NCBI GenBank assembly: GCA_028277225.1
Contig: JANQHB010000068.1
Coordinates: 1-64,000 of the forward strand
Length of the DNA stretch: 64,000 bases
Reading direction: 5' to 3'
Source of the DNA: Chlorobium sp.
GTDB taxonomy: Bacteria; Bacteroidota; Chlorobiia; Chlorobiales; Chlorobiaceae
Under the pieces are notes generated by a model. The model was given only the letters and a program-made list of their open reading frames with translations, was not told the DNA's origin and did no database searches. Positions 16,601 through 25,112 of the stretch are shown piece after piece. Position numbers and translations under genes: made by a program. The number at the start of each line of letters is the position of its first letter. Position 1 is the first letter of the stretch.

Positions 16601-17453
16601 GCCAGTCCCTGACCAGAACATGGCCTTCAACACCCATCACGAATGAGGGAAACACATTGAGACCCTGCTCTTCATACCCGCGAATGGTGTTGTCGATATA
16701 GGTCTTTTCCTGAAGCAGGTGCTTGCGGAAAAACAACAACCCGACTTTCTGTCCTTTGCCGAGGTTCCTGCCCTGCTTTTTGGACCAGCTTTTGAATGAC
16801 TTGACATCCTTGAAGTACGAGGGTGCATCAGGATGGTAGAGACCCATGTTCGGCACATCGACAATAGGGGCGACCGTGAGCGGTACATCAAAATACTCAC
16901 GAAGGATCAGCCGGAACATGTTGGCGATATTGTCGGGCGTCGGCTGCATCCAGTAGGAGTAGACAAGCAGCCAGTTTTTAAAATCCTTTGCTTTTTTGGG
17001 AACCAGCGGGAGTATCGTGCGCATGAGCTTCATCAGCTTCATGTAGCCGTAGAGTGCGTCTTCATCACGCCCCTTGACAAGCATTTTCGCTACTTTTTTG
17101 ACGGACTCGGGCATGCCGCCTTTTCCTTCGCTCACAACATAGTTGCCGACTTTGGTCAATGCCATTGCGTCAGGCATACACTCGAAGACAAAAACTGTCT
17201 TGTCCTTGTTGGAAGCCGCTTCAAGCTGTTCCTTGAACCAGTCAACCTGATCCTTGAACTGGATCATGCTCATAAAAACACAATCAGCCTCGGATATTGC
17301 CCGGGCTGTTTCAGGATTCTGTTTTTCCAGATCGACATCTGTCCATTGTGTCAGCTCTGCTTCGTCTTTGAGAAGACTGACTATTTTTTTCCAGAGATTC
17401 GTATTGTACTGCTCAAGACCAACAACTGCTGCAATCTTTCGATACTGTGCCAT
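13632..17453 (-). CDS. bchS: Magnesium chelatase large subunit, BchH family (BchS position)
   Basis: The 1273-residue CobN/BchH-type protein binds protoporphyrin IX and, with BchI and BchD, inserts Mg2+ to start (bacterio)chlorophyll synthesis. It shows family blocks such as the N-terminal IAAVVGLEQYN, LLRVNMMGFGLVGGPA-type central region, a GMHGSAEWMPG motif, NPSESSIAKRRGLA, and a C-terminal MLGWDAVTKSVDDW. Green sulfur bacteria have three H-type paralogues (BchH, BchS, BchT). As recalled from Chlorobaculum tepidum, the one beside bchD-bchI is bchS, linked to bacteriochlorophyll c supply, so the symbol rests on position. A terminator separates it from bchD. Confidence 0.85.
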   Translation of the reverse strand: MAQYRKIAAVVGLEQYNTNLWKKIVSLLKDEAELTQWTDVDLEKQNPETARAISEADCVFMSMIQFKDQVDWFKEQLEAASNKDKTVFVFECMPDAMALTKVGNYVVSEGKGGMPESVKKVAKMLVKGRDEDALYGYMKLMKLMRTILPLVPKKAKDFKNWLLVYSYWMQPTPDNIANMFRLILREYFDVPLTVAPIVDVPNMGLYHPDAPSYFKDVKSFKSWSKKQGRNLGKGQKVGLLFFRKHLLQEKTYIDNTIRGYEEQGLNVFPSFVMGVEGHVLVRDWLVKEKIDLLVNMMGFGLVGGPAGSSKPGTASDARDEIMSKLDAPYIVSQPLLVQDFESWKELGVSPMQTTFTYSIPEMDGAACPVILGALKDGKIETVPERIDRLTGLSKNWLRLRDASNKEKKVAFVVYDYPPGLGKKASAALLDVPKSLLAILQRLKKEGYTTGDLPESAEELFKALDKATDHQYMNGKPDALKINGEKYRELTSAKERERIEERWQNFPGEIVPMGSEELFIGGIRFGNVFVGVQPRIGVTGDPMRLLFDKDNTPHHQYISFYRWISREFNAHALVHVGMHGSAEWMPGLQTGLTGDCWPDALLGEIPHFYIYPLNNPSESSIAKRRGLAVMVSHVVPPLSRAGLYKELPALKDFLADYRERGLDKSSEAQELETAIMQKAELLNLTDDCPRREEEPFNDFVSRLYSYVIELENRLISSSLHVFGEATPLESQLVTVTETLKNRGKNGKTLPGMFMYYLGTNGSYGSYEELAKRSRSGESDAITVREKVDQSCRDFIQQVLFERMNPAEVFKDLTGGESLPAEYMEMLDGLTKEGAQLLYALGDNHGEMDSLVRVLDGLYIPSGPGGDLVRDGVNVLPSGRNIHSIDPWRIPSELAFKRGTKIADMLVRKHLDENGGQYPETIAQVLWGLDTIKTKGEAVAVVIRLAGAEPYYDTQGKISHYQLVPLEKLGRPRIDVLMQLSPIFRDAFGNLMDQLDRLIQDAAKADEPHDMNYIKKHVDEAMAEGADLESATSRQFTQAPGSYGTYVDDMVEDSAWENDDDLDELFLRRNSSAYGGDRKGEKQTEILKGLFKTVDRVVHQVDSTEFGISDIDHYFSSSGSLQLAARKRNSRVSDVKLNYVESFTSDIKVDDANKSLRVEYRSKLLNPKWFEGMLKHGHSGATEISNRVTYMLGWDAVTKSVDDWVYKKTAETYALDPEMRERLAKVNPQAIKNIVGRMLEAHGRGMWTADQDTIEELQEIYADLEDRLEGMHDEE

Positions 17454-17554
17454 AACTGCTTGAAATGAAGAAAATTAGAGACAGGCAATCCCCATCTGAG
17501 TAAGAAAATGGTACATATGCCCTCAAATAATACGCATAATTTATGCAATAAATG

Positions 17555-17592
17555 AAAAAACCTCCACTGTTTTCAGGAAAACAGGGAGGTTT
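17555..17592 (-). terminator. Rho-independent terminator between bchD and bchS
   Basis: On the minus strand AAACCTCC and CTGTTTT pair with AAAACAG and GGAGGTTT, followed by T-rich sequence. It should end or reduce transcription leaving bchI-bchD before bchS. Confidence 0.85.
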
Positions 17593-17615
17593 GATCAAAA
17601 CCATATTGTCAGCCC

Positions 17616-19478
17616 TTAACTCAAGGCTGCCATTGCAATTTCTTCCGCTTTCGCATTGGGCAGATAAAAGTACCTGCCGCCGAGTTTTTCAGCGAGTTTC
17701 GGTGCTTCTCCTCTTGACAGATAGTTCATCTGTGTATCGATAACAACAGATGCGACTCCTTCGGCAAAAATTGTTGCCGAAAGTCCCTGGAGTTCTTCTT
17801 CTATTTCCTCTTTGGTCGCTTTCGGAGCATCCTGTTCATAGAGTGATTTAAGGCTGATATTGCCTCGACCGTCGGTAATCACCACGAACATCACCTGTGA
17901 AACACCTTTCGTTTTAGCCTGCCGAGCGGTTTCAAGTCCGAGGAACAGCGCGGAGGCAAGCGGTGTTCCGCCACCTGTCGGCAGAACATCAAGCTCTCTC
18001 TTCGCCCGGTCGACACTCTGCGACGGCGGCAGAAGCAGCTGGGCTTCTTTTCCCCTGAACGAAATCAGGGAAACCTGGTCGCGGTGTACATAGGCGTTCT
18101 GCAGCAGATGCGAAACTGCACCCTTGGCCTGGCGCATACGGTTCAGAGCCATGGAGCCGGATGCATCTACCATGAAAATGTAGAGCGTTCCGGATTTGTC
18201 CCTGAACTTTTTGATCCTGACATCTTCCTTGTTGATAACAAGAGCCGTATTGACTTTGCCATACTTCTTTTTCCGCTCCTTTTTGCGACTCTCCTGCCAG
18301 GGCGCGGCCGAGATCAGGGTCGGAATGATCGCGACTTTGCCGCTCTTCATTTCACCTTCCTGAGAACGGACAAAACGTCCGCGGCGGTTGTTCAGCGCTT
18401 CACCCCTGCTCCCGGACCGGCTCTTTTTCTTGGCTGCAAGCGAAATGTTCATGATGTTGTCAGGCAGTTCCGTTTCGACGGCCTCCATCATAAGCTCCTC
18501 GATCATGTCAGGCGTCTCTTCCTGCTCTTCCTCTTCGTCCGGATCGGTACTGTTGTCATCAGGTGCATCCTGATCCTCAGTCTCGGGAGTATCCGGCGGC
18601 ATCTCCTCATCAGGCGGCATTTCTTCCATAACCTCTTCCTCCTGCTCCGGCATCCTGGTGGCACGGGGCACAAGGACAAGTTTCAATGCAAGCTTCAGGT
18701 CGTCTTCGTCCACATCGGTACGCTGGGCCAGAGCTGCGCTTGCCTTGGCCGCCCTGACAGCAAAAATATCGGCGCGGTTCCCTTCGACACCAAGGCTTAC
18801 GGCAGACTGGATAAGCCCTTTCATCTGCTCCTGGGTCATGGAAACATGAGACAGTTGCTCCTTGGCCGCCTCGATAAGGCCTTTGAGCATTTTCAGTTCG
18901 TCTTCGGTATCCTCTCCGCCGCCGTTCTTGCCGAGCACACAGTTGACAATCAGCTTTCTTGCCCTGTAATCGTTCTGTGTTGTGAAAGGAACGATCATCC
19001 CTATCCTGTCGAGCAGCCCCATCCGAACATCGCCGTCGGAAGGATCATAGGTGCCGATCAGCATGAACTCGGACTCGTGTACCTCGCTGAGGCCTTCACG
19101 TTCGACAAGCACGGCCCCCCTCGACATCGCATCCATGATATGGGATATGGCCGAACTGTCAAGAAGACTCAGGGAATCGACGTACAAAACGCCGCCATGA
19201 GCTTTTGAAAGAACCCCGTGCTGCACGACACGCTCACCCCTGGCGAGTGTCGCTTCGAGGTCAACACCGCCGATCAGGCGGTCTTCGGTGACATTCAGGG
19301 GAAGTTCGACAAAAGGAGTGTCTTCAGGCAGAATATCGGCAAAAGCCCTGGCAAGCGTCGACTTGCCCGAACCTACTGCTGCCGGTATGACCACTCCGCC
19401 AAGAGACGGATCGACGGCAAGCAGCATCAGCGCCTGCTTTGCCAGATCCATCCCGACAATATCGGTAAAAGCTATCAT
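17616..19478 (-). CDS. bchD: Magnesium chelatase subunit D
   Basis: BchD is the scaffold that docks the BchI ring to the H subunit. In its 620 residues are an N-terminal AAA+ domain with a slightly degenerate P-loop (VGSGKS without the leading glycine), a long Asp/Glu/Pro-rich linker at about 285-345, and a C-terminal von Willebrand A domain with the metal-binding motif DASGS at about 438 and later TGGGTPL. The ATG overlaps the bchI stop (TAATG), so the two are translationally coupled. Confidence 0.95.
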   Translation of the reverse strand: MIAFTDIVGMDLAKQALMLLAVDPSLGGVVIPAAVGSGKSTLARAFADILPEDTPFVELPLNVTEDRLIGGVDLEATLARGERVVQHGVLSKAHGGVLYVDSLSLLDSSAISHIMDAMSRGAVLVEREGLSEVHESEFMLIGTYDPSDGDVRMGLLDRIGMIVPFTTQNDYRARKLIVNCVLGKNGGGEDTEDELKMLKGLIEAAKEQLSHVSMTQEQMKGLIQSAVSLGVEGNRADIFAVRAAKASAALAQRTDVDEDDLKLALKLVLVPRATRMPEQEEEVMEEMPPDEEMPPDTPETEDQDAPDDNSTDPDEEEEQEETPDMIEELMMEAVETELPDNIMNISLAAKKKSRSGSRGEALNNRRGRFVRSQEGEMKSGKVAIIPTLISAAPWQESRKKERKKKYGKVNTALVINKEDVRIKKFRDKSGTLYIFMVDASGSMALNRMRQAKGAVSHLLQNAYVHRDQVSLISFRGKEAQLLLPPSQSVDRAKRELDVLPTGGGTPLASALFLGLETARQAKTKGVSQVMFVVITDGRGNISLKSLYEQDAPKATKEEIEEELQGLSATIFAEGVASVVIDTQMNYLSRGEAPKLAEKLGGRYFYLPNAKAEEIAMAALS

Positions 19479-20629
19479 TATACCTCTTCTGCTTCTCCAA
19501 GCACTTTTGCGAGTTCTCGATCAATTTTTTCACCCGGGTCCATCGTTTCGAGAGGATCCTTACGAAGACGATGGCGCAGAGCAAGACCGGCAATCTGGCG
19601 GACGTGATCCATGGTCACTTCCTTGTCACCGCTGAATGCGGCAAATGCATGCGCGGTCCTTGTAATTGTCAGCTCACCGCGATGACCGTCGATGCCGAGT
19701 TGCATACAAAGTCTGGCAACATCGGTAAGCACATCGTCGGACATGGTAACTTCAGGCAGAAGGTCTTTGGCGTTCAGAATTTTCTTCTGGAGTTTTTTCT
19801 GCTCGCGGGACCATTTTTTCAGAAACGTCTGATGGTCATCGTCATATTCATGACGTCTTTTGACGATTTCGACTCTTTTTGCAACATCGGTAATGGTGAT
19901 AATTCGTGCATGCAGACCGAAACGGTCAAGGAGCTGGGGCCGGAGTTCACCTTCTTCGGGGTTACCCGAGCCGACAAGGACAAAGCGTGCGGGATGGCGA
20001 ATACTGATACCTTCACGCTCGACGACATTCCTGCCGCTTGCAGCAACGTCAAGGAGAACGTCCACAAGGTGATCATCGAGAAGGTTCACCTCGTCAATGT
20101 AGAGAAATCCACGGTTGGACTGGGCCAGAAGACCCGGCTCAAAAGCCTTCACACCGCTGGTGAGCGCCTGTTCGATATCGATCGTACCGCACACACGGTC
20201 TTCGGTCGCTCCAAGCGGAAGGTCAACAACAGGCACAGGAATATCTTCCACGATCATATCTTCGGGAGTAAGCGCTTTTCTGCCCTGTTTCGGCTTTTCG
20301 GCCTCAAGGTACTCATTAACATTCCGGTTGTAGACATCATCCTTGATACGCTCGATCATGGGCAGTACTTCAGCAAGAGCACGGACAGTCGTACTTTTTC
20401 CTGTTCCCCTGTGCCCCATGACAAGAACGCCGCCGATTCTCGGGTCAATGATGTTGAGTATCAGGCTGAGCTTCATCTCTTCCTGACCGACTATCGCCGT
20501 AAAAGGATAGGCCTGTCCTTGCTTCTTTTTTGTTCTGGCTTTCTTTGGTCCTGATGTTTTCCTTGCAGCCGAACCTGTACCGGATTTGGCTCCGGCTGTT
20601 TTTTTTGCCGCTGAAGCAGTCTGAGTCAT
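19478..20629 (-). CDS. bchI: Magnesium chelatase subunit I (AAA+ ATPase)
   Basis: BchI is the ATP-hydrolysing ring subunit of magnesium chelatase. The 383 residues show Walker A GHRGTGKST near residue 70, the BchI-specific VEDIPVPVVDLPLGATEDRV region, Walker B GFLYIDEVNLL, sensor VGSGNPEEG and the LRPQLLDRFGLHARI segment. An N-terminal extension of about 40 Lys/Ala/Thr-rich residues precedes the usual start of homology. It is the first gene of the bchI-bchD operon. Confidence 0.96.
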   Translation of the reverse strand: MTQTASAAKKTAGAKSGTGSAARKTSGPKKARTKKKQGQAYPFTAIVGQEEMKLSLILNIIDPRIGGVLVMGHRGTGKSTTVRALAEVLPMIERIKDDVYNRNVNEYLEAEKPKQGRKALTPEDMIVEDIPVPVVDLPLGATEDRVCGTIDIEQALTSGVKAFEPGLLAQSNRGFLYIDEVNLLDDHLVDVLLDVAASGRNVVEREGISIRHPARFVLVGSGNPEEGELRPQLLDRFGLHARIITITDVAKRVEIVKRRHEYDDDHQTFLKKWSREQKKLQKKILNAKDLLPEVTMSDDVLTDVARLCMQLGIDGHRGELTITRTAHAFAAFSGDKEVTMDHVRQIAGLALRHRLRKDPLETMDPGEKIDRELAKVLGEAEEV

Positions 20630-21084
20630 AATGAGTGATTTGGTTAAATACCCCTGCCCTTTACGCTTACAACTTCGGGAAAAGGCTTACTTGATTGAAT
20701 TCGCGCCCACAATTGAACTGTGAATTTATGTTTTTACAAAGAGAATAGAAAATGCTGTACAAAAAAGCTCAGAGAGGTGGTTTCGGTATTCGGAGAAGAT
20801 GATTGTTTGTTGAGTTGTTTTCAGACTGGAGAAAAGGACAAAAAGGACGAAAATGACCAAAAACCACCATACTCCCCCTTCGTCACTTGTCACTTCTTCC
20901 ATCCAACACCCCACATCTTACATCCTACAATCTTCACCTCTTTCCTAACACATAGCACCTTGCACTTCTTCACCATTCACCGCCGTCTCTCCCCCCAATT
21001 ACCTACTACCTATTACCCATTACCTACTACCCCCAAAAAACGACCCAACCTGCCATTCTCTCGTCACTCGTTACTCGTCACTTG
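20630..21084. other. Gene-free spacer (455 bp)
   Basis: No gene is supported. The part from 20831 on is almost wholly built from 9-base and 7-base imperfect tandem repeats (listed separately); open frames there are by-products of the repeats. The promoter of bchI should lie in the first 100 bases, but no clear boxes are seen. Confidence 0.6.
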
Positions 21085-21089
21085 TCACT
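20831..21089. repeat. Cluster of 9-mer and 7-mer tandem repeats
   Basis: In order: nonamers GAAAAGGAC, AAAAAGGAC, GAAAATGAC at 20831-20857; heptamers ACACCCC, ACATCTT, ACATCCT, ACAATCT at 20906-20933; CACATAG/CACCTTG-type units near 20950; ACCTACT, ACCTATT, ACCCATT, ACCTACT at 21001-21028; CGTCACT, CGTTACT, CGTCACT, TGTCACT at 21062-21089. The last units touch the 3' end of lpd. Confidence 0.75.
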
Positions 21090-22488
21090 CCCCAAGCGCA
21101 TCCCTCGCCGCTTCCTGTATCGACTCGGAAAGCGTCGGATGCGCATGAATTGTTTCGGCAATCTGCCGGTCAGTCGCCCCAAGATGCCGCGCAAGGGAAA
21201 GCTCCCCTATCAGTTCAACAGCATCATGGCCAAGGACATGCCCGCCGAGCAGTTCTCCCGATGCTTCATCGAACACGAGTTTTACAAATCCTTCCCTGTT
21301 CCCATATGCACTTGCCTTACCCGATGTCGCAAAAGAAGCACGCCCCGCCTTCACCGCAAGGCCTTTTTCTCCAGCCTGCTGTTCAGTGTAACCCACAGAG
21401 GCAACCGAAGGCTCGACGTAGACACATCGCGGGATCCTGGTTTCATCAAGAGGCTCAAATGACCGTCCTGTCATGGCATGCACAGCAATACGGGCTTCGG
21501 CGGACGCCTTGTGTGCCAGCATCATTCCTCCTGTGACATCCCCGATAGCATAGATATTTTCTGCTGTCGTCCTGCAGCTCCCGTCCGTTTTGATGAAACC
21601 TTTCTCCGTCTCCACCCCGGCGTTTTCAAGCGCAAGTCCGTCTGAAAAAGGACGAACGCCAACTGCGACAAGAACACAGTCTGCTTCGAGCGTCTGCATC
21701 GAGCCGTCATGCAGCTCGAGCGATGCCAGAATACCATCGCCATGCTGTTCGACGTTTCTTACCGCCGCCTCAGTGTGAACATCGATCCCTCCTTTTACAA
21801 GAGAGCGTTTCAGGCCCTCGCCGATTTCGGCATCTTCAAGGGGAAGAATATGCGGCATGAGTTCCACAAGGGTCACTTCAGTCCCCGAAGCACTGAAATA
21901 CCAGGCCATCTCAACACCAATGGCTCCGCCGCCGATAATGAGCATCCTGCCGGGGACTTCCTTTATGGCAAGGGCTTCGCGGCTCGAAATGACGGTCCTC
22001 CCGTCAAACTCCAGCCCAGGCAGTTCACGTGCAGTTCCACCTGTCGCGACGATGATATGTTCAGCAGTGACCGTTTCAGTCGATTCATGTGTGGAAACGG
22101 CAAGCGTATGCGCATCGAGAAAAGACGCTGTCGCCCGTTTCAGGTCGACCTGTTCTTTTTTGAGCGAATACTCTACCCCTTTCGATACCGTGAGTGCTAC
22201 TCTACGGCTTCTTTTTACCGCCTGTGCCGCATCGATTGTCTGGCCGGTAACCGCGAGACCGAACGGTTCCGACTCATGCACCATATGGAACATTCCTGCG
22301 CTCCGCAAGAGCGCTTTTGTAGGAATACACCCCCAGTTGACACAGACCCCTCCCGGAGCAGCTTTCTCGATAACAGAGACCCGCAAACCGGCTCTGGCAG
22401 CCTCGACGGCCGCATCAAAACCGCCCGGGCCGGACCCGATAACGACGAGATCGTAATCGTAGGAACGGTTTTTTGAATCAGTAGACAT
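21085..22488 (-). CDS. lpdA: Dihydrolipoamide dehydrogenase
   Basis: This FAD-dependent E3 enzyme reoxidises dihydrolipoyl groups using NAD+. The start was set at MSTDSKNRSYDYD (22488) because the upstream 77 codons of the open frame lack homology features. The 467 residues contain the FAD motif VVIGSGPGGFDAA, the redox pair C-V-N-W-G-C near residue 48, the NAD motif IIGGGAIGVEMA, a second FAD motif YAIGDV and the C-terminal HAHPTLSE with the catalytic histidine. Green sulfur bacteria may use it in glycine cleavage or another lipoyl complex. It is divergent from the RluD gene. Confidence 0.92.
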   Translation of the reverse strand: MSTDSKNRSYDYDLVVIGSGPGGFDAAVEAARAGLRVSVIEKAAPGGVCVNWGCIPTKALLRSAGMFHMVHESEPFGLAVTGQTIDAAQAVKRSRRVALTVSKGVEYSLKKEQVDLKRATASFLDAHTLAVSTHESTETVTAEHIIVATGGTARELPGLEFDGRTVISSREALAIKEVPGRMLIIGGGAIGVEMAWYFSASGTEVTLVELMPHILPLEDAEIGEGLKRSLVKGGIDVHTEAAVRNVEQHGDGILASLELHDGSMQTLEADCVLVAVGVRPFSDGLALENAGVETEKGFIKTDGSCRTTAENIYAIGDVTGGMMLAHKASAEARIAVHAMTGRSFEPLDETRIPRCVYVEPSVASVGYTEQQAGEKGLAVKAGRASFATSGKASAYGNREGFVKLVFDEASGELLGGHVLGHDAVELIGELSLARHLGATDRQIAETIHAHPTLSESIQEAARDALGE

Positions 22489-22553
22489 GAGAATTGATAG
22501 AAAAAGTGTGTATTTATAAATGCAAGCAGGGAAAATGCAAGTACCCACGCAAA

Positions 22554-23594
22554 ATGCAAAATCAACAGGGAAAAAGCGAACAGGAAGAACAGGACGCAGG
22601 ACTTGTTGAACCGAAAAAAATGACACTCGAGGTTGCCAGGACACAGAAACCGATGCGTATAGACGTGTATCTGGCCCAACAGATCGAAAACGCCACACGG
22701 AACAAGGTTCAGGAAGCAATTGCAGAGAACCGTGTCCTGGTAAACGGCAAAACGGTCAAGGCAAACTACAGGATCAAGTCGCTCGACACCATAGAGATGA
22801 CTTTTCTTCGACCGCCTGCCCCCGAACTGGCACCTGAAGACATTCCTCTGGATATTCTCTATGAAGACCTGGATCTCATGGTCATCAACAAAACTCCCGG
22901 CATGGTCGTTCACCCTGCTTTCGGCAACTGGACCGGCACACTTGCCAACGCAATCCTTCACCATATCGGCAGGGATGCTGATGAACTCGACACATCGGAG
23001 CTCCGCCCAGGCATTGTCCATCGCCTTGACAAAAACACCTCGGGACTGATTATCGTCGCAAAAAACAGTAACGCCCTGCACCGGCTCGCCCGGCAGTTCG
23101 CCAACCGTCAGGTTGAAAAAAAATACCAGGCAATCGTACGCGGCGTGCCTGACCCGCCTGACGGTATTATCAGAACCAACATCGGCCGATCGGTTCGTAA
23201 CCGAAAAGTCATGACCTGCTATGCCTATGAAGGCAGGGAAGGGAAAACTGCCGTAACGGAATATCGTGTCCAGAAAAACCTCGACTATTTCGCACTTGTC
23301 GAACTGTTGCTTCACACTGGCCGCACACACCAGATCCGTGTCCATCTGAAGCATATCGGCGCACCGATTCTCGGTGACGAAACCTACGGAGGAACATCGG
23401 TAACAACACTGCCCTTCAGCAAAAGCGACCGTTTCATGAAAAACCTTCTCGAACTCATCCCCCGTCAGGCGCTGCATGCCGAAAGCCTGACGTTCTATCA
23501 ACCGACAACGCAAGAAAGGATTTCCCTCACCGCCCCGCTGCCACCTGATATGCAAGCTGTTCTCGAAAAAATAGAAAAGGTGCTCAAAGTCTGA
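22554..23594 (+). CDS. rluD: RluA/RluD-family 23S rRNA pseudouridine synthase
   Basis: The enzyme converts uridines in large-subunit rRNA to pseudouridine. The start was placed at MQNQQGKSEQ; the open frame extends 20 codons further, and a start at 22620 (MTLEV) is also possible. It has an N-terminal S4 RNA-binding domain (RIDVYLAQQI...RNKVQEAI....VLVNGK.VK.NY), then the synthase domain with the catalytic aspartate in GIVHRLDKNTSGLI (about residue 157), KKYQAIVRG and TGRTHQIRVHLKHIGAPILGD. Family member RluD is the best fit; RluC-type specificity cannot be excluded. Confidence 0.9.
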   Translation: MQNQQGKSEQEEQDAGLVEPKKMTLEVARTQKPMRIDVYLAQQIENATRNKVQEAIAENRVLVNGKTVKANYRIKSLDTIEMTFLRPPAPELAPEDIPLDILYEDLDLMVINKTPGMVVHPAFGNWTGTLANAILHHIGRDADELDTSELRPGIVHRLDKNTSGLIIVAKNSNALHRLARQFANRQVEKKYQAIVRGVPDPPDGIIRTNIGRSVRNRKVMTCYAYEGREGKTAVTEYRVQKNLDYFALVELLLHTGRTHQIRVHLKHIGAPILGDETYGGTSVTTLPFSKSDRFMKNLLELIPRQALHAESLTFYQPTTQERISLTAPLPPDMQAVLEKIEKVLKV

Positions 23595-23648
23595 ACCTTT
23601 TCATCCATCAAATACGTATTATTAGTAACTGGTCAACCATTAACGAAA

Positions 23649-23860
23649 ATGAAAGTACTGGCACTGAACGGCAGCCCACGCAGGATTTGTATCGAGGGGC
23701 AACGGTCAGCTTTTCAGAAACAAGGCAGGAGCAGCGGTTGTATCCCTGAGACGCAGAAGCGGCATACATGCCTGTAGCAGCATCAATCGTCTGTATCAGA
23801 CAAAGGCACAGAAGACGAAGTTCAGATACGGTTACGCATGAAAACCAACAAGGAGTATGT
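23649..23860 (+). pseudogene. Remnant of an NADPH-dependent FMN reductase gene
   Basis: ATG 23649 begins MKVLALNGSPRR, the typical flavin-binding start of this family. The frame then loses homology. At about 23713-23800 a second block reads FRNKAGAAVVSLRRRSG...SINRLY, which looks like the family's K.GAAVV..RR.G....D.LN.Y segment. The roughly 70 residues normally between them are missing, so this is an internally deleted relic. Confidence 0.55.
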
Positions 23861-23865
23861 GAATC

Positions 23866-24969
23866 ATGAAAAAAGGCAACCGAATACTACTTGCCGCGCT
23901 GACAGCGGCAATCCTGGGCATTCAGGCAACGCCTGCCAATGCCGAAGTCAGTCTCCATATCAGTCTCGGCGAACCAAGGGCTGTAGCCTGCCATCCGCTT
24001 TATCATCATGGCTATTTTTATCACACAGGCTATGCACCCAACCTGCTGTTCATTCCGCAGCTCGGGTTTTACGTTTCTATCGGGCTGCCGTTCGACCTGC
24101 TCTTTTTCGACAACTTCTACTATGTATACCATAGCGGCTACTGGTATCATTCACCCTATTACTACGGTCCGTGGAAAGTTGTGCGGCACAAAAGGCTTCC
24201 CCATTCGATCAGGCGCCATGAATGGCGTACCGTCAGATCATATTGTGACAGACAGTACAAAAGGCACTCCAGACACCATCGCTGGCTCGACCATCCGCGC
24301 CATCACAAGACGGTCAAGCGTAAAAGCATCCGCAACAGCCCTTATTATCACCGGAATGCAGACCATCCGCGTCACTACATGGCAGTGACACACAAACACA
24401 TCCGTAACAATCCCTACTATCACCGTGGACCGGACCATCCGCGCCACCACCGGGCCGGCAAACACAAAAGTATCCGTAACAGCCCCCATTATCACGGGGG
24501 AAAGGATCACCGGCACCAGGCATACAAAAACAGTCCCGGTCATGAAGGCAAGACGCACTACAAAGGCAAAGAACAGTACAGAAAACCGCCGAAGAACGAA
24601 AGAAAAGAATTTTACCGTAACCGGCAGCAGGATCATGGGAAAAAGAAATACAGGGTACGATCGACTGAAAGGAATACAACTGCATACAAAGCCCGAAAAG
24701 CTCCTGATCACAAGACCCTGTATCGTGAACGCGTCACATCAAAGACCTGGAAAAAGAAATCCGGCGAAAAGGTCTTTGTAAAGGAAAAATCCAGAGAGAC
24801 CAAACGCTGGGCAAATCAGAACAACAGATCGACAAAGCGCAACTGGACAGAAAAAAAGCACAGATCAAGGGATGGACATCTTTACAGTCACAGGAACAGG
24901 TCGGAAAAACAATCGAAAGAACGAGGCTGGAGAAGTTCGCAACAGCATGAAAGACGGTGGAATCGCTGA
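23866..24969 (+). CDS. Secreted His/Tyr/Arg-rich repeat protein
   Basis: The 367-residue protein has a signal peptide (MKKGNRILLAALTAAILG..ATPANA, cut after ANA). Residues about 27-105 are rich in Tyr, Phe and His, with a LPFDLLFFDNFYYVYHSGYWY stretch. Three imperfect repeats of about 23 residues follow, built on DHPRHH..VKRKSIRNSPYYHR. The last 150 residues are very basic (Lys, Arg, His, Gln). It is probably periplasmic or surface-bound. High histidine content suggests metal or polyanion binding, but no family is recognised. It is followed by a terminator and stands alone. Confidence 0.75.
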   Translation: MKKGNRILLAALTAAILGIQATPANAEVSLHISLGEPRAVACHPLYHHGYFYHTGYAPNLLFIPQLGFYVSIGLPFDLLFFDNFYYVYHSGYWYHSPYYYGPWKVVRHKRLPHSIRRHEWRTVRSYCDRQYKRHSRHHRWLDHPRHHKTVKRKSIRNSPYYHRNADHPRHYMAVTHKHIRNNPYYHRGPDHPRHHRAGKHKSIRNSPHYHGGKDHRHQAYKNSPGHEGKTHYKGKEQYRKPPKNERKEFYRNRQQDHGKKKYRVRSTERNTTAYKARKAPDHKTLYRERVTSKTWKKKSGEKVFVKEKSRETKRWANQNNRSTKRNWTEKKHRSRDGHLYSHRNRSEKQSKERGWRSSQQHERRWNR

Positions 24970-25005
24970 AGGAAAAATCATGACCTGACCTGCAGACTCT
25001 GATGC

Positions 25006-25032
25006 AAAAGCCCCGGCTCCGGGGCTTTTTTT
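25006..25032 (+). terminator. Rho-independent terminator
   Basis: AAAAGCCCCGG pairs with CCGGGGCTTTT, followed by T residues. It ends the secreted repeat protein's transcript. Confidence 0.93.
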
Positions 25033-25112
25033 ATTAGGAGATAACAACCGGCTATGCACATATTAACGGTTTAATCATCCCCAGCGGCTGCATACCACAA
25101 GAGCAATCGACC

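Noticed and set aside
13632..17453. Cobaltochelatase CobN instead of Mg chelatase H
   Set aside because: Same superfamily, but adjacent bchD and bchI in a green sulfur bacterium favour the Mg chelatase.
18084..19208. A 374-codon plus-strand frame opposite bchD
   Set aside because: Shadow of bchD; its His/Leu/Phe-rich translation has no domain.
20720..21148. A 142-codon frame across the bchI-lpd spacer
   Set aside because: Its sequence is the translation of 7- and 9-base tandem repeats, so it is not a gene.
21085..22488. Mercuric reductase for the FAD/NAD-linked flavoprotein
   Set aside because: It lacks the extra N-terminal metal-binding domain and the C-terminal cysteine pair, and has the HAHPTLSE ending of E3.
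22215..23555. A 446-codon minus-strand frame opposite the RluD-family gene
   Set aside because: It covers a clearly conserved pseudouridine synthase in reverse and extends into lpd; no family pattern.
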